A DNA stretch of 39,133 nt, from positions 1 through 39,133 of the forward strand of contig CALAML010000116.1 of NCBI GenBank assembly GCA_937925845.1, read 5' to 3'. Position numbers and translations under genes: made by a program. Every line of letters starts with the position of its first letter. Position 1 is the stretch's first letter. This DNA is from an uncultured Acidimicrobiales bacterium. Lineage in GTDB: Bacteria; Actinomycetota; Acidimicrobiia; Acidimicrobiales; CALAML01. Below, in pieces: positions 1-7,773 of this stretch. The notes beneath the pieces are model-generated. The model was given only the letters and a program-made list of their open reading frames with translations, was not told where the DNA came from and did no database searches.

Positions 1-33
1 GGTCGTCGCCTCGAACCACGCTGTGGGGCCCGT

Positions 34-846
34 ATGAGCGTCCAGTTCGGTGAAGTTGCCTCGGTCGAGCATCTCAGCCCGAGCATGATTCGGATCGTGC
101 TGACCGGCGGCACGCTCGATTCGTTCGAGCCCACTGCGGCAACCGACGGGTACATCAACGCCCAGTTTGTACCCGCCGGTTCGCCGGTCACGGTGCCGTT
201 CGACAAGAGCGATCTTGACGGTTTGCCGGCCGAGCATCGGCCGCGTCCTCGGCGGTACACCATCCGACGGTGGGATCCGGTTTCTCGGGCGCTCACCATC
301 GACTTTGTCGCCCATGGCGACACCGGGTATGCCGGGAACTGGGCTCAGCGGGCTCAACCGGGCGACCGGCTACAGTTCGCTGGTCCGGGCGGGTCCTATC
401 AACCATCGGCCACAGTCGATTGGCATCTCTTGGCTGGTGACGAAAGCGCCCTTGGTGCCATCGGTGCCTCGTTGGAACGCCTTCCATCCGATGCTCGGGC
501 GGAGGTCTTTGTTGCTGTAGACGGTCCTGAAGATGAGATCGAACTGCCCACGCCCGCGGCGGCAACGGTCACCTGGCTGCATCGGAAAGCGGCCTCTGAT
601 CCTGAGAAGCTGCTTGCTTCGGCGGTGCGGTCTGCGGTGTTTCCGACCGGGACGTTCGACGTCTTTGTCCACGGCGAAGCCAAGGAGACCCGTGCGGTGC
701 GGGATCATCTCATCAACGATCGAGGCGTCGACCCGGACACTGCGTCGATTTCTCCGTACTGGCGTCGCCGTCACACCGACGAGTCCTGGCGGGCGGTGAA
801 GAGCGAATGGTTGACCGCTCCCGAGCTGGCGTCGACGGCGTCATAA
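34..846 (+). CDS. Siderophore-interacting FAD-binding protein (SIP/ViuB family)
   Basis: A 270-residue cytoplasmic flavoprotein of the family that reduces ferric siderophores with NAD(P)H to release iron. Residues about 1-125 form the FAD-binding barrel, with the flavin motif RRYTIR near residue 75 and FVAHGDTGYAGNWA soon after. The C-terminal half is the NAD(P)H-binding part: LLAGDESALGAIG near residue 135, and a tail FVHGEAKETRAVRDHL followed by SPYWRRRHTDESW, typical of SIP proteins. The length is normal for the family. The frame stays open to the window edge, but the family's usual N-terminus (VxxVExLSPxMxRIVL) fits the ATG at 34. No Shine-Dalgarno or TANNNT element is visible in the 33 bases upstream. 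No siderophore genes lie nearby, so the substrate is unknown. Confidence 0.88.
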   Translation: MSVQFGEVASVEHLSPSMIRIVLTGGTLDSFEPTAATDGYINAQFVPAGSPVTVPFDKSDLDGLPAEHRPRPRRYTIRRWDPVSRALTIDFVAHGDTGYAGNWAQRAQPGDRLQFAGPGGSYQPSATVDWHLLAGDESALGAIGASLERLPSDARAEVFVAVDGPEDEIELPTPAAATVTWLHRKAASDPEKLLASAVRSAVFPTGTFDVFVHGEAKETRAVRDHLINDRGVDPDTASISPYWRRRHTDESWRAVKSEWLTAPELASTAS

Positions 847-855
847 GGCAGGTCG

Positions 856-890
856 GCATCGTCGGCAGTGTGAGTAGAGGCCGACGATGC
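856..890. terminator. Stem-loop between convergent genes
   Basis: GCATCGTCGGC at 856-866 pairs perfectly with GCCGACGATGC at 880-890 around a 13-nt loop, with wobble extension at the base. It starts 10 nt after the stop of the siderophore-interacting protein gene and lies 43 nt from the 3' end of the convergent secreted-protein gene, so it could end both transcripts. Neither side has a U-tract, so this is a structure-based call. Confidence 0.55.
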
Positions 891-932
891 TGGGCCGAGC
901 CCGTGTAGACGATGTTCTGGTAGGACGCTCTT

Positions 933-2405
933 CTAGAAGTTGGTGCTTGAGGTGGTGAGCGGCTGGGTGGCCTGGGCTGCCCAGGTTGGGGTCCAGACGT
1001 CGGGGTTGAGGTTGGGTGACCAGAACGATGTGACTTCGGTGGCGGTGAACGTGGCTGCGAAACCGTTGTCGGGGTCGGTGTTGGGGAGTCGTTCGTTGAA
1101 GTGGACCCCGCCCGCTCCGAAGTAGGAGCCGTCACCCCAGCACTCGTCGTCGGGCGGGTTGGTGTCGTCGAGGAACACCTGAGCGCTCGGTGCGTTGAAG
1201 CTGGAGGTGACGTCAAAGGTGCGGGTCAGATAGCCCTGGTTGCCGTGGGCGTAGAACCAGTCGGGGGTCGCCGCTGGCACCGAGTCGGGGGCGCCGTCGA
1301 TGGTCACCGCGCTGGCCATGGTGGAGCTTCGATAGTTCATGCCGATTGCGCTGGCGTTGAGGTCGAGGAACGACATGATTCCGGGGATCGAATGAACTCG
1401 TAGATCGGTGATGCTCTCGTAGCGGGTGTCGTAGAAGATCTCGGTGCGTTGGGTGAGCGGTCCGCTGTTGGCCCCGATGTAGGAACGGATAGCCCGGACC
1501 GGTCCGTCGATGTTGGCGGCAAAGGCGCCGTGGGCGTTGGCAAAGGTCTGGTTGGAGCGCCCGCAAAAGTTGAGGGCGAACTGGCTCTTGTGGCCATCGA
1601 GAATGTCGCCCTGGCCGAGATCGAGGTCGACGGTGAACCAGCGGTCACTCAGGCCCATCGAGTACGTGTCGGTGGTGACGGTGGACGACTCCGGGTTGGG
1701 TCCATCGGCCCGCTTGTAGTTGGGACGGTAGCTGCCGCTGTCGAGCACGAAATGGTAGTCGACCAGGTCGAGCCCGGCTGACGGATCAACGCCCGCGCCA
1801 CCGTAGAACAGGTAGACGTAGCCGGGGTCGCCGCCGTCGGGATCACTGAGCACAATCTCTTTGCCCAGTCCTCCGATGGCCGGGCTTGGGTGGACGGTGC
1901 CTGCGGGAGCCCGGGGCCCGGCGTCGCGGGCCATAAACACCAACTCGTCGTTGGCGTCGAAGGTGGGGTCAGGGTCGGCACCCACCCAGGTGTTGGGGTC
2001 GGAGTACTGCAGAGCGGTGGTGCCGGTCGGGCTGGTGCCGTAGACGGTGCCGACGGCGCCGGACTGGGAGTTTGTGCTCGGTCGCGAGCCGAAGTCGACA
2101 ACGTGTCGTTCATCTATCTGCACCGCGATCTGGACCCAGGACCCACCGTCGCCGTCCCAGCGATAGGCGAGGGCGCGGGCCGGGTTGAGGTTCAGATTGG
2201 CCACGCCGACATCAGCGGCGGTCATCACCACGGGGCTGTCGACCCGGTCGGAAAATGGGGCATAGGAGTAGTTGCACGCAGCCGCCAGTACGGCGATGGC
2301 GCCGCCCACCAGGAGCGTGAGCATCCACCGCTGGTACTTCGGCACCGCGTGCTTTTCCCGCACCCGCCTGCGTCGTTGCTGATGTCCCCAAGTAAGAAGC
2401 GCCAC
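933..2405 (-). CDS. Exported protein of unknown function, possible lipoprotein
   Basis: 490 residues, family not recognised. A basic N-terminus (QRRRRVREKHAVPKYQRW) precedes a hydrophobic segment, residues 29-43, ending LAAAC. Cys44 could be a lipidation site, but Ala at -3 is not the ideal lipobox, so an uncleaved anchor or ordinary signal peptide is also possible. The rest is rich in Asp, Asn, Ser and aromatic residues and looks like an extracellular beta-rich protein, with stretches such as WVQIAVQIDERHVVDFG and DELVFMARDAG and few cysteines. The GTG at 2405 is favoured because a TAGATT -10 element lies 6 nt upstream, predicting a leaderless mRNA. Convergent with the siderophore-interacting gene and divergent from another exported unknown. 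Confidence 0.75.
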   Translation of the reverse strand: MALLTWGHQQRRRRVREKHAVPKYQRWMLTLLVGGAIAVLAAACNYSYAPFSDRVDSPVVMTAADVGVANLNLNPARALAYRWDGDGGSWVQIAVQIDERHVVDFGSRPSTNSQSGAVGTVYGTSPTGTTALQYSDPNTWVGADPDPTFDANDELVFMARDAGPRAPAGTVHPSPAIGGLGKEIVLSDPDGGDPGYVYLFYGGAGVDPSAGLDLVDYHFVLDSGSYRPNYKRADGPNPESSTVTTDTYSMGLSDRWFTVDLDLGQGDILDGHKSQFALNFCGRSNQTFANAHGAFAANIDGPVRAIRSYIGANSGPLTQRTEIFYDTRYESITDLRVHSIPGIMSFLDLNASAIGMNYRSSTMASAVTIDGAPDSVPAATPDWFYAHGNQGYLTRTFDVTSSFNAPSAQVFLDDTNPPDDECWGDGSYFGAGGVHFNERLPNTDPDNGFAATFTATEVTSFWSPNLNPDVWTPTWAAQATQPLTTSSTNF

Positions 2406-2411
2406 GAGCCA

Positions 2412-2417
2412 AATCTA
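2412..2417 (-). promoter_or_regulatory. -10 element (TAGATT) for leaderless transcript
   Basis: On the minus strand TAGATT is followed by TGGCTC and then the GTG start at 2405. The 6-nt gap would place the transcription start at or next to the GTG. There is no Shine-Dalgarno sequence. The same arrangement recurs at nine other starts in the window. Confidence 0.55.
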
Positions 2418-2593
2418 GCAAGAGCGCGGTGAGCGATGTTCATTCGCAGCGACCACGGCCGAAGGTCGATGGGTCCGGGGGATACATCCCCTGTCCATCC
2501 GAAAGAAACGCTGGGAATCTTTAGGAGGCGGCGTTGGCCTCGGGTCGGGCTCGCCAAGGGTTCAACGGGAACCGATACGAGGAGGAGACCATC

Positions 2594-3769
2594 ATGCGGA
2601 GAGCCTTTTTCGCTGTGCTACTAGCTGCGATCACCAGCATCGGCATCGCCACGTTGGGGGCCACCGCCGCCTCCGCGGCGCCGCAGCTGCTGGAACCGGG
2701 TGTCCCTCCGGGGGCGGTATTGGACAAGGCCGACGGTCCGATCCGGATCTCCGGCTTGGCCTCATTCGACACCGACCAGGTGCTGGTGGCGATTCGCAAC
2801 AACGCCAACAATCGGTGGTGGCATCCGAAAACCTGCAGCGGCATTGCCCGTTGCGATGTGGGCACGTTCCAGCCGCAGTGGAAGCGTTCGCCAGCCGAAA
2901 TGGGCAACAGCGAAGACCTTCGCTCCTATCGGTTCTTTGCCGATCTTCCGCCAGGCAACTATCAGCTGGGCCTGCGACCCGTCGCCGCGAACGGAACGGT
3001 TTTCCCTGGCTCCTGGTATGGCTTCCGGGTCATCAACAGTCAACCCTACGAGCGCGCCGGGGCTACCCCGGATGCCAACGCCACGGTGAACCAAGGCTTG
3101 GTAACCATCACCAGCAGCCACCCCTTTGGGTCCCCGATTTCGGCCGACGGGCCGGGGTCGGCACGAATCGCATTGAGGCGGCTGAGTGACAACCGTTGGC
3201 TCCGTGGCAACGGCAACTTCCAGCCGGGTTACCACGTGCAGAACTTCGACATCGAGGCCTTTGGTCCGTTCTCCTTTAACGCACGTAAGAAGGTCAACCT
3301 GGCTCCCGGCAGGTACGGGTATTGGATTGAGCACTACGACGAACAGGACGTGAAATACTCCACCCGTTGGGCCACCTTCACCGTGAAGTCATGTTCGAAC
3401 CGCTGCGCCAATGTGGGAGCGACGGTTTCGTTGGAGCTCAGCGCCGACGGGCTCTGCTATTCGGTCGCCACCAGCACCTTCCGCGACGGCGGTACTGTCC
3501 GTTTGGCCATCAAGAGCAAGGCCACGGGTCAATGGCTCCAGCCCGGACCGAACGGTTTCGTTGACCCCAACAACCCCACCTTCGGTTCGTGGAAGCTCTT
3601 CAACGCCAGCCTCGGTCAGATCATCCAAAGCGATCCCAACGTAGGCATCTCGTGTCTGTTTGAGGACCCGATCGCTCTGCCCTCGGGCGACTACTTCATG
3701 GGCGTCAACCCCTTCGATACTGCCGGCAACGTTGGCCCCGGCCAATGGCTGCCCTTCACCATTCCGTAA
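2594..3769 (+). CDS. Secreted protein with three degenerate beta-rich repeats, unknown function
   Basis: 391 residues. The ATG at 2594 is chosen over an in-frame start 60 nt upstream because GAGGAGGAG (2579-2587) sits 6 nt before it and the protein then begins with a classical signal peptide (MRRAFFAVLLAAITSIG...ATAASA, likely cut after residue 28). The mature part has three units of about 110 residues, each with a VxxAI(R/K) strand, six residues, then an (N/G)(R/Q)W(W/L) motif (NRWW, NRWL, GQWL), then a PG(N/R)Y or SGDY strand and a closing Trp strand (SWYGFRV, RWATFTV, QWLPFTI). Cysteines occur in repeats 1 and 3. This suggests tandem extracellular beta-sandwich modules, perhaps for binding. 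I do not recognise the family. A strong intrinsic terminator follows. Confidence 0.8.
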   Translation: MRRAFFAVLLAAITSIGIATLGATAASAAPQLLEPGVPPGAVLDKADGPIRISGLASFDTDQVLVAIRNNANNRWWHPKTCSGIARCDVGTFQPQWKRSPAEMGNSEDLRSYRFFADLPPGNYQLGLRPVAANGTVFPGSWYGFRVINSQPYERAGATPDANATVNQGLVTITSSHPFGSPISADGPGSARIALRRLSDNRWLRGNGNFQPGYHVQNFDIEAFGPFSFNARKKVNLAPGRYGYWIEHYDEQDVKYSTRWATFTVKSCSNRCANVGATVSLELSADGLCYSVATSTFRDGGTVRLAIKSKATGQWLQPGPNGFVDPNNPTFGSWKLFNASLGQIIQSDPNVGISCLFEDPIALPSGDYFMGVNPFDTAGNVGPGQWLPFTIP

Positions 3770-3800
3770 GCGCGGCTGGCGCGGCGATCAACTCCATACC

Positions 3801-3844
3801 GAGCGATGTCGCTGGCCACCCCCGGTCGGCGACATTGCTCTTTT
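3801..3844 (+). terminator. Intrinsic terminator
   Basis: GAGCGATGTCGC (3801-3812) pairs with GCGACATTGCTC (3829-3840), 12 bp with one G-U pair and a 16-nt loop, followed directly by TTTT. It lies 31 nt after the stop of the secreted repeat protein and is oriented to end that transcript. It is the only stem-loop in the window with a clear U-tract. Confidence 0.8.
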
Positions 3845-3862
3845 GGGATTCGGGGGTGAGTT

Positions 3863-5338
3863 CTAGCCGGCTTCGCCGGCCTGGGTTCTCCAGCCCTGGG
3901 GAGTCTTGGGAAATCGTGGATCGGCTTCCCAGGGGATCACATCGCTGGTTGCAGCGAGGTGCTCAAAGAGCATCGACCGCAGCTCGGCGCGAACCTGCGG
4001 GTGCTTCGGGTCGTTGACCACGTTCCTGGTTTCGTTGGGATCAGCGATTCGATCGTAGAGTTCGTCGGACTCCTCCGAGCGCCACACGTAGCTCCAGTCA
4101 GTGGTGCGGACACAGAGGGCCAGGCCGACCAGCTCGGGCTGTTCGTTTTGCAGTCGGGTTTTCGGCTCGTAGGGCCCGCCGCCGGTCTCGAGCAGGTCAA
4201 CATCGCCCAGGCGAAAGCCGCCCTCGGTGAAGGCGAACTCCCGCACCGACCGGTTGGCGTCGTCGAGGAGCGGCACCAGGCTCCTGCCGAAGTGGGTGTG
4301 GGCCGCTTCTATCTCCGCCAGCTCGACGACTGTGGCCAACACGTCGATGGTCTCGACCGGCGAGGTCACCACCCCGCCCTCGGGTCGACCAGGCATAGCC
4401 ACGATCAACGGGTTGCGGGTGATCTGGGGGTCGAGAGCGGAGGGCCACTTCTCCACCAGCCCGTAATCGCCGAGGTACTCGCCATGGTCGCTGCAAAAGA
4501 CCCAGCCGGTGGAGTCGGCCTGCCCTGCCGTATCGACCGCGGCCATCACCCGACGGAGATGGTCGTCGACCCGCGACACCATGGCGTCATAGGTCGCCAC
4601 GATCTCGGCGAGATCGCCGGCAGACAGTTCGTCCCAGCCGTAGATGCTCCGGTAGGCCTCGATGAAGCCCGCCTTGCCGACTGCGGCGTCCGGGCCAAGC
4701 GGCGTCCGGCGATCGGCGCGGTCATGGAGTGAGAACCACGGTTCGGGGGCGGTGAACGGAACATGAGGGAAAAACAGTGGCACCCACAACGCCCAGGGTT
4801 CGTCGGTCGGGGCCCCTTCGGCAATCCATGTTTCCGCGGTGCGAACGGTTGCTTCGTCGCCGTCAACGAACGGTTCGTGGTGCTGGGCGCCATACCAGAA
4901 CGCCCGGGTAAGAGGGTCGTCGGCCGGGCGGGCCGGGGTCCATCCGGCGATCACGTCGGCCTGATCGGGTTTGTCGATCCAACCGCAGAAATCGGTGGAG
5001 GCTTCGGTCACTCCGGGAGCGAACACATCGCCTCGGTTGCCGGCCATGGCCACCTTGTAGCCGGCGCTGCGGAGCATGGCGAGCAGGTTCGGTTCCCATG
5101 GCTTGAGCAGGTTGTCGAGGGTTCGATGGCCCGCGGTATGGGGATACCAGCCGGTCATAAACGAAACCCGACTCGGCCCACACACCGGATGCTGCACCCA
5201 GGCATCGTCGAACCGCGTCCCGCGGGCGGCCAGCGCGTCGATAGTGGGGGTGAGGGCTTGAGCATTTCCGAAACAGCCGAGCGCATCAGCCCGCAACTGG
5301 TCGGCCATAAAGATCACGATGTTCGGCCGCTTGCCCAC
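3863..5338 (-). CDS. Type I sulfatase (formylglycine-dependent)
   Basis: A sulfatase/alkaline-phosphatase-superfamily hydrolase for sulfate esters, possibly phosphonate or phosphate esters. From the GTG at 5338 (491 residues) it opens with KRPNIVIFMADQLRADALGC, whose Asp gives the metal site. It carries CGPSR (Cys53), the C-x-(P/A)-S-R signature in which Cys becomes formylglycine, then TGWYPHTAGH, and CSDHGEYLGDYGLVEKW as the second metal and substrate segment. There is no signal peptide, so it is probably cytoplasmic. The GTG at 5338 is preceded by GGGGGG at a plausible distance; an in-frame GTG at 5371 would add 11 residues. Activity needs a formylglycine-generating enzyme, which is not in this window. 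Divergent from the MttB-family gene. Confidence 0.88.
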   Translation of the reverse strand: MGKRPNIVIFMADQLRADALGCFGNAQALTPTIDALAARGTRFDDAWVQHPVCGPSRVSFMTGWYPHTAGHRTLDNLLKPWEPNLLAMLRSAGYKVAMAGNRGDVFAPGVTEASTDFCGWIDKPDQADVIAGWTPARPADDPLTRAFWYGAQHHEPFVDGDEATVRTAETWIAEGAPTDEPWALWVPLFFPHVPFTAPEPWFSLHDRADRRTPLGPDAAVGKAGFIEAYRSIYGWDELSAGDLAEIVATYDAMVSRVDDHLRRVMAAVDTAGQADSTGWVFCSDHGEYLGDYGLVEKWPSALDPQITRNPLIVAMPGRPEGGVVTSPVETIDVLATVVELAEIEAAHTHFGRSLVPLLDDANRSVREFAFTEGGFRLGDVDLLETGGGPYEPKTRLQNEQPELVGLALCVRTTDWSYVWRSEESDELYDRIADPNETRNVVNDPKHPQVRAELRSMLFEHLAATSDVIPWEADPRFPKTPQGWRTQAGEAG

Positions 5339-5375
5339 GCTTGACCCCCCGTTGCCACCAACGACCTCCACCCTA

Positions 5376-5385
5376 GAGCTACCGT
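5376..5385. promoter_or_regulatory. Overlapping divergent -10 elements
   Basis: On the plus strand TACCGT (5380-5385) is followed by TGACTC and the ATG of the methyltransferase at 5392, a leaderless arrangement. On the minus strand TAGCTC (plus coordinates 5376-5381) could be the -10 of the sulfatase, giving a short leader to the GTG at 5338. The two hexamers share two bases, so the promoters would compete for polymerase. The minus-strand element lacks the final T and is the weaker call. Confidence 0.45.
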
Positions 5386-5391
5386 TGACTC

Positions 5392-6936
5392 ATGTCAGAA
5401 ACCGCGCCGCGGCGCCGCGCCGGGGGCAGGGCGGCCCGGGTAGCTAAGCGCCAGGCCCCGCCGACTGAGGCCGAAAAAGCGGTGCGTCCGGGTTTGGCTG
5501 GCGGTGCCTACCGGCCGCTGACCGACTCGGACATGACGTCGATCTACGAGACTGCGATCCACCTGCTTGAAGAGGTGGGCATGGCGCTGGCCATCCCCGA
5601 GTTTGTCGAGGTGGTAACTGCGGCCGGCGGTCACGTTGATGACAACGGCCGTCTTCGTTACCCGCGCGGTGCGGTCGAGACCGCCATCGCCACCGCTCCC
5701 AAAGAGTTCGTGTGGCATGCCCTGGATGAGTCGAAGAGCCTCGACGTTTCGGCCGACAAGGTGTACTTCGGTACCGGCGGCGCCGCGGTGCTGATGCACG
5801 ATCACGGCGCCAGCGACTTTCGCGAGTCGACCCTTGCCGATCTCTATTCGATCAGCCGGCTCTACGACACCCTTGACCACATCCATTTCTTTATCCGTCC
5901 GGTGGTGGCCCGCGACATCGACGACCCGTACCTGCTCGACATCAACACCGCCTACGCGGTGGTGGCGGGAACCTCCAAGCCGGTGGGTAGCGCCTACTTC
6001 AGCCCTCAGGCGGTGGCCGATTCGGTCGAGATGTTTGACTACCTCCTTGGTGGTCCCGGTGAGTTCGCCAAACGGCCCTTTGTGCTGGCCAACAACACCT
6101 TTGTGGTTCCGCCGTTGCGGTATGCCGAGGAGTCGGCCGAGGTGATGGTGGCCCAGGTTCGCGCCGGGATGCCGATCTGTTTGTTGTCTGCCGGCCAGGC
6201 GGGAGCCACATCACCGGCGGCGCTAGCCGGTTCGCTGACCCAGGCGCTGGCCGAGTGTCTGGCCGGGCTCACCAACGTGCAGTTGATGATGCCGGGCCAC
6301 CCCTGTGTGATGGGTTTGTGGCCCTTCGTCTCGGATCTTCGCACCGGGGCCATGAGCGGTGGCAGCGGCGAAGAAGCAGTGATGAATGCCGCCGCGGCCC
6401 AGTTGGCCAATTGGCTCGGGCTGCCGTCGGGGGTGGCTGCCGGTATGAGCGATTCGAAACTGCCCGATATGCAGGCTGGTCATGAAAAGGCGTTGACGGT
6501 CGGCCTGGCCGGTCAGGCCGGTGCCAATCTGGTGTACGAGTCAGCCGGGATGTTGGCCTCGATTCTGGCCTTTTCGTTGGAGGCGATGGTGGTCGACAAC
6601 GACATGCTTGGCGCCATCAACCGCACCATCCGCGGTATCGAGGTCAGCACCGAGACGCTGTCGGTGGATGTGATCAAGCAGGTGATTGACGGTGCCGGGC
6701 ACTTCCTGGGTAGCGACCAAACCCTGTCGATCATGCAGTCGGAATACATCTATCCGCTGGTCGGTGATCGCTTGAGCCCCGGAGATTGGATCGAGGCGGG
6801 AGCGGTGTCGGCAATCGATCGGGCCCACGACTATGTAGTGGAGACCCTGGCGTCGCATCGACCCGTGCACATCTCATCCGAGGTCGACGCTGCGATCCGG
6901 AACCGTTTCGATATTCGGCTCGATCCGCTGGTGTAG
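5392..6936 (+). CDS. Trimethylamine methyltransferase (MttB) family protein, non-pyrrolysine
   Basis: 514 residues, the usual MttB-superfamily length. The family transfers a methyl group from a methylamine or quaternary amine (for example glycine betaine) to a corrinoid protein. The reading frame has no internal TAG, so this is a non-pyrrolysine member and true trimethylamine activity is unlikely. Family features include YRPLTDSDMTSIYETA near the start, VYFGTGGAAVLMHDH, and in the C-terminal half a SDSKLPDMQAGHEKALT segment followed by GANLVYESAGMLAS. A basic, Ala-rich N-terminal tail of about 35 residues looks disordered. The start is supported by TACCGT 6 nt upstream. No corrinoid-binding protein or second methyltransferase is present in the window, so substrate and partner are unknown. 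Confidence 0.87.
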   Translation: MSETAPRRRAGGRAARVAKRQAPPTEAEKAVRPGLAGGAYRPLTDSDMTSIYETAIHLLEEVGMALAIPEFVEVVTAAGGHVDDNGRLRYPRGAVETAIATAPKEFVWHALDESKSLDVSADKVYFGTGGAAVLMHDHGASDFRESTLADLYSISRLYDTLDHIHFFIRPVVARDIDDPYLLDINTAYAVVAGTSKPVGSAYFSPQAVADSVEMFDYLLGGPGEFAKRPFVLANNTFVVPPLRYAEESAEVMVAQVRAGMPICLLSAGQAGATSPAALAGSLTQALAECLAGLTNVQLMMPGHPCVMGLWPFVSDLRTGAMSGGSGEEAVMNAAAAQLANWLGLPSGVAAGMSDSKLPDMQAGHEKALTVGLAGQAGANLVYESAGMLASILAFSLEAMVVDNDMLGAINRTIRGIEVSTETLSVDVIKQVIDGAGHFLGSDQTLSIMQSEYIYPLVGDRLSPGDWIEAGAVSAIDRAHDYVVETLASHRPVHISSEVDAAIRNRFDIRLDPLV

Positions 6937-6990
6937 GTAGATGGTTGCCCTCAGCTGTGATCGGTCGGGCCAAGTCTCCTGGGACCGTCC

Positions 6991-6996
6991 TAAGCT
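6991..6996 (+). promoter_or_regulatory. -10 element (TAAGCT) for leaderless transcript
   Basis: TAAGCT is followed by CGCGGC and then GTG at 7003. The gap is 6 nt with no Shine-Dalgarno site, so the DinB-like gene probably has its own leaderless promoter and does not depend on read-through from the methyltransferase 66 nt upstream. Confidence 0.55.
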
Positions 6997-7002
6997 CGCG
7001 GC

Positions 7003-7710
7003 GTGACCACCAACGCTGATCTCACGTCTTACTACCGGACCCTGCGCCATCGTTGCACCGAGCTGGGTCGGTCGCTGACCGCCGAGCAGGCGGCCACGAT
7101 GTCGCCATGTTGTCCGGAGTGGAGTGTGAAGGACCTTTTTGCCCACCTGGTGGGGGTGCCGGTGGACGTCCTTGAGGGGAACCTGGAGGGTGCGGCCACC
7201 GCGGCCTGGGCCGACGGTCATGTGGAGCGGCGCGGCGATGACTCGTTGGCGCAGATTCTTGATGAGTGGGATGAAGCCGGCCCCCGGGTGGAGGCGCTGT
7301 TGGAAGTGGCAGCGCTCGACATCGATCCTCGCTTCTTTCTGGATTGCTGGACCCATGAGTGGGATATCCGCCAGGCGCTGGGTTTGGCCGCCGAACCCGA
7401 CATGGACATCCCGAACCATCTACTGGCCCGTTCGGTGGAGATGCTCACGGAGATGAAAGCCGACGGCGGCTTCGACCCGGTCACGCTGGTGGTCGCTACT
7501 CCCGACGGCGAGCAGCGATTGGTGTTGGGCGACGCGGGTCAAGAGGTGGCTGGCGAGGTGCCGCTTTCGACCTTTGACTACTGCCGGGTGCTGGTTGGTC
7601 GAAGAAGTGCCGCCCAGATCAAGGCCCTGAGTCCGGTGGCCAACCCCGACCAGCTGGTGGTGTTCAGCCCGGCGGCAACAGACATTACCGATCCGGCTCA
7701 GCTGGGTTAA
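7003..7710 (+). CDS. DinB/maleylpyruvate isomerase-like (mycothiol-type) protein
   Basis: 235 residues with the four-helix DinB/MDMPI fold. The N-terminal half has the usual features: YYRTLRHRCTELGRSLT, CCPEWSVKDLFAHLVGVP with a metal-ligand His, and DCWTHEWDIRQALGL with the second ligand region. The C-terminal part (from about residue 155) resembles the small alpha/beta domain appended in the mycothiol-dependent family. Actinobacterial members are thought to act as mycothiol S-transferases or isomerases; the substrate cannot be read from sequence. Start GTG 7003 is supported by the TAAGCT element. The stop codon lies inside a perfect 16-bp palindrome. Confidence 0.8.
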   Translation: MTTNADLTSYYRTLRHRCTELGRSLTAEQAATMSPCCPEWSVKDLFAHLVGVPVDVLEGNLEGAATAAWADGHVERRGDDSLAQILDEWDEAGPRVEALLEVAALDIDPRFFLDCWTHEWDIRQALGLAAEPDMDIPNHLLARSVEMLTEMKADGGFDPVTLVVATPDGEQRLVLGDAGQEVAGEVPLSTFDYCRVLVGRRSAAQIKALSPVANPDQLVVFSPAATDITDPAQLG

Positions 7711-7749
7711 CCCAGCGGGCTCACCGGCGGATCTGGTCCGGTTGACCAG
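7701..7749. terminator. Double stem-loop between convergent genes
   Basis: GCTGGGTTAACCCAGC (7701-7716) is a perfect 16-bp palindrome that includes the TAA stop of the DinB-like gene and folds as a 6-bp stem with a TTAA loop. A second hairpin follows: CTGGTC (7733-7738), loop CGGTT, GACCAG (7744-7749). The convergent sugar transferase gene ends at 7774. Symmetry suits a two-way terminator, but there is no U-tract. Confidence 0.55.
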
Positions 7750-7773
7750 CCACGGGTGTTCGTGCGGTAAGGC

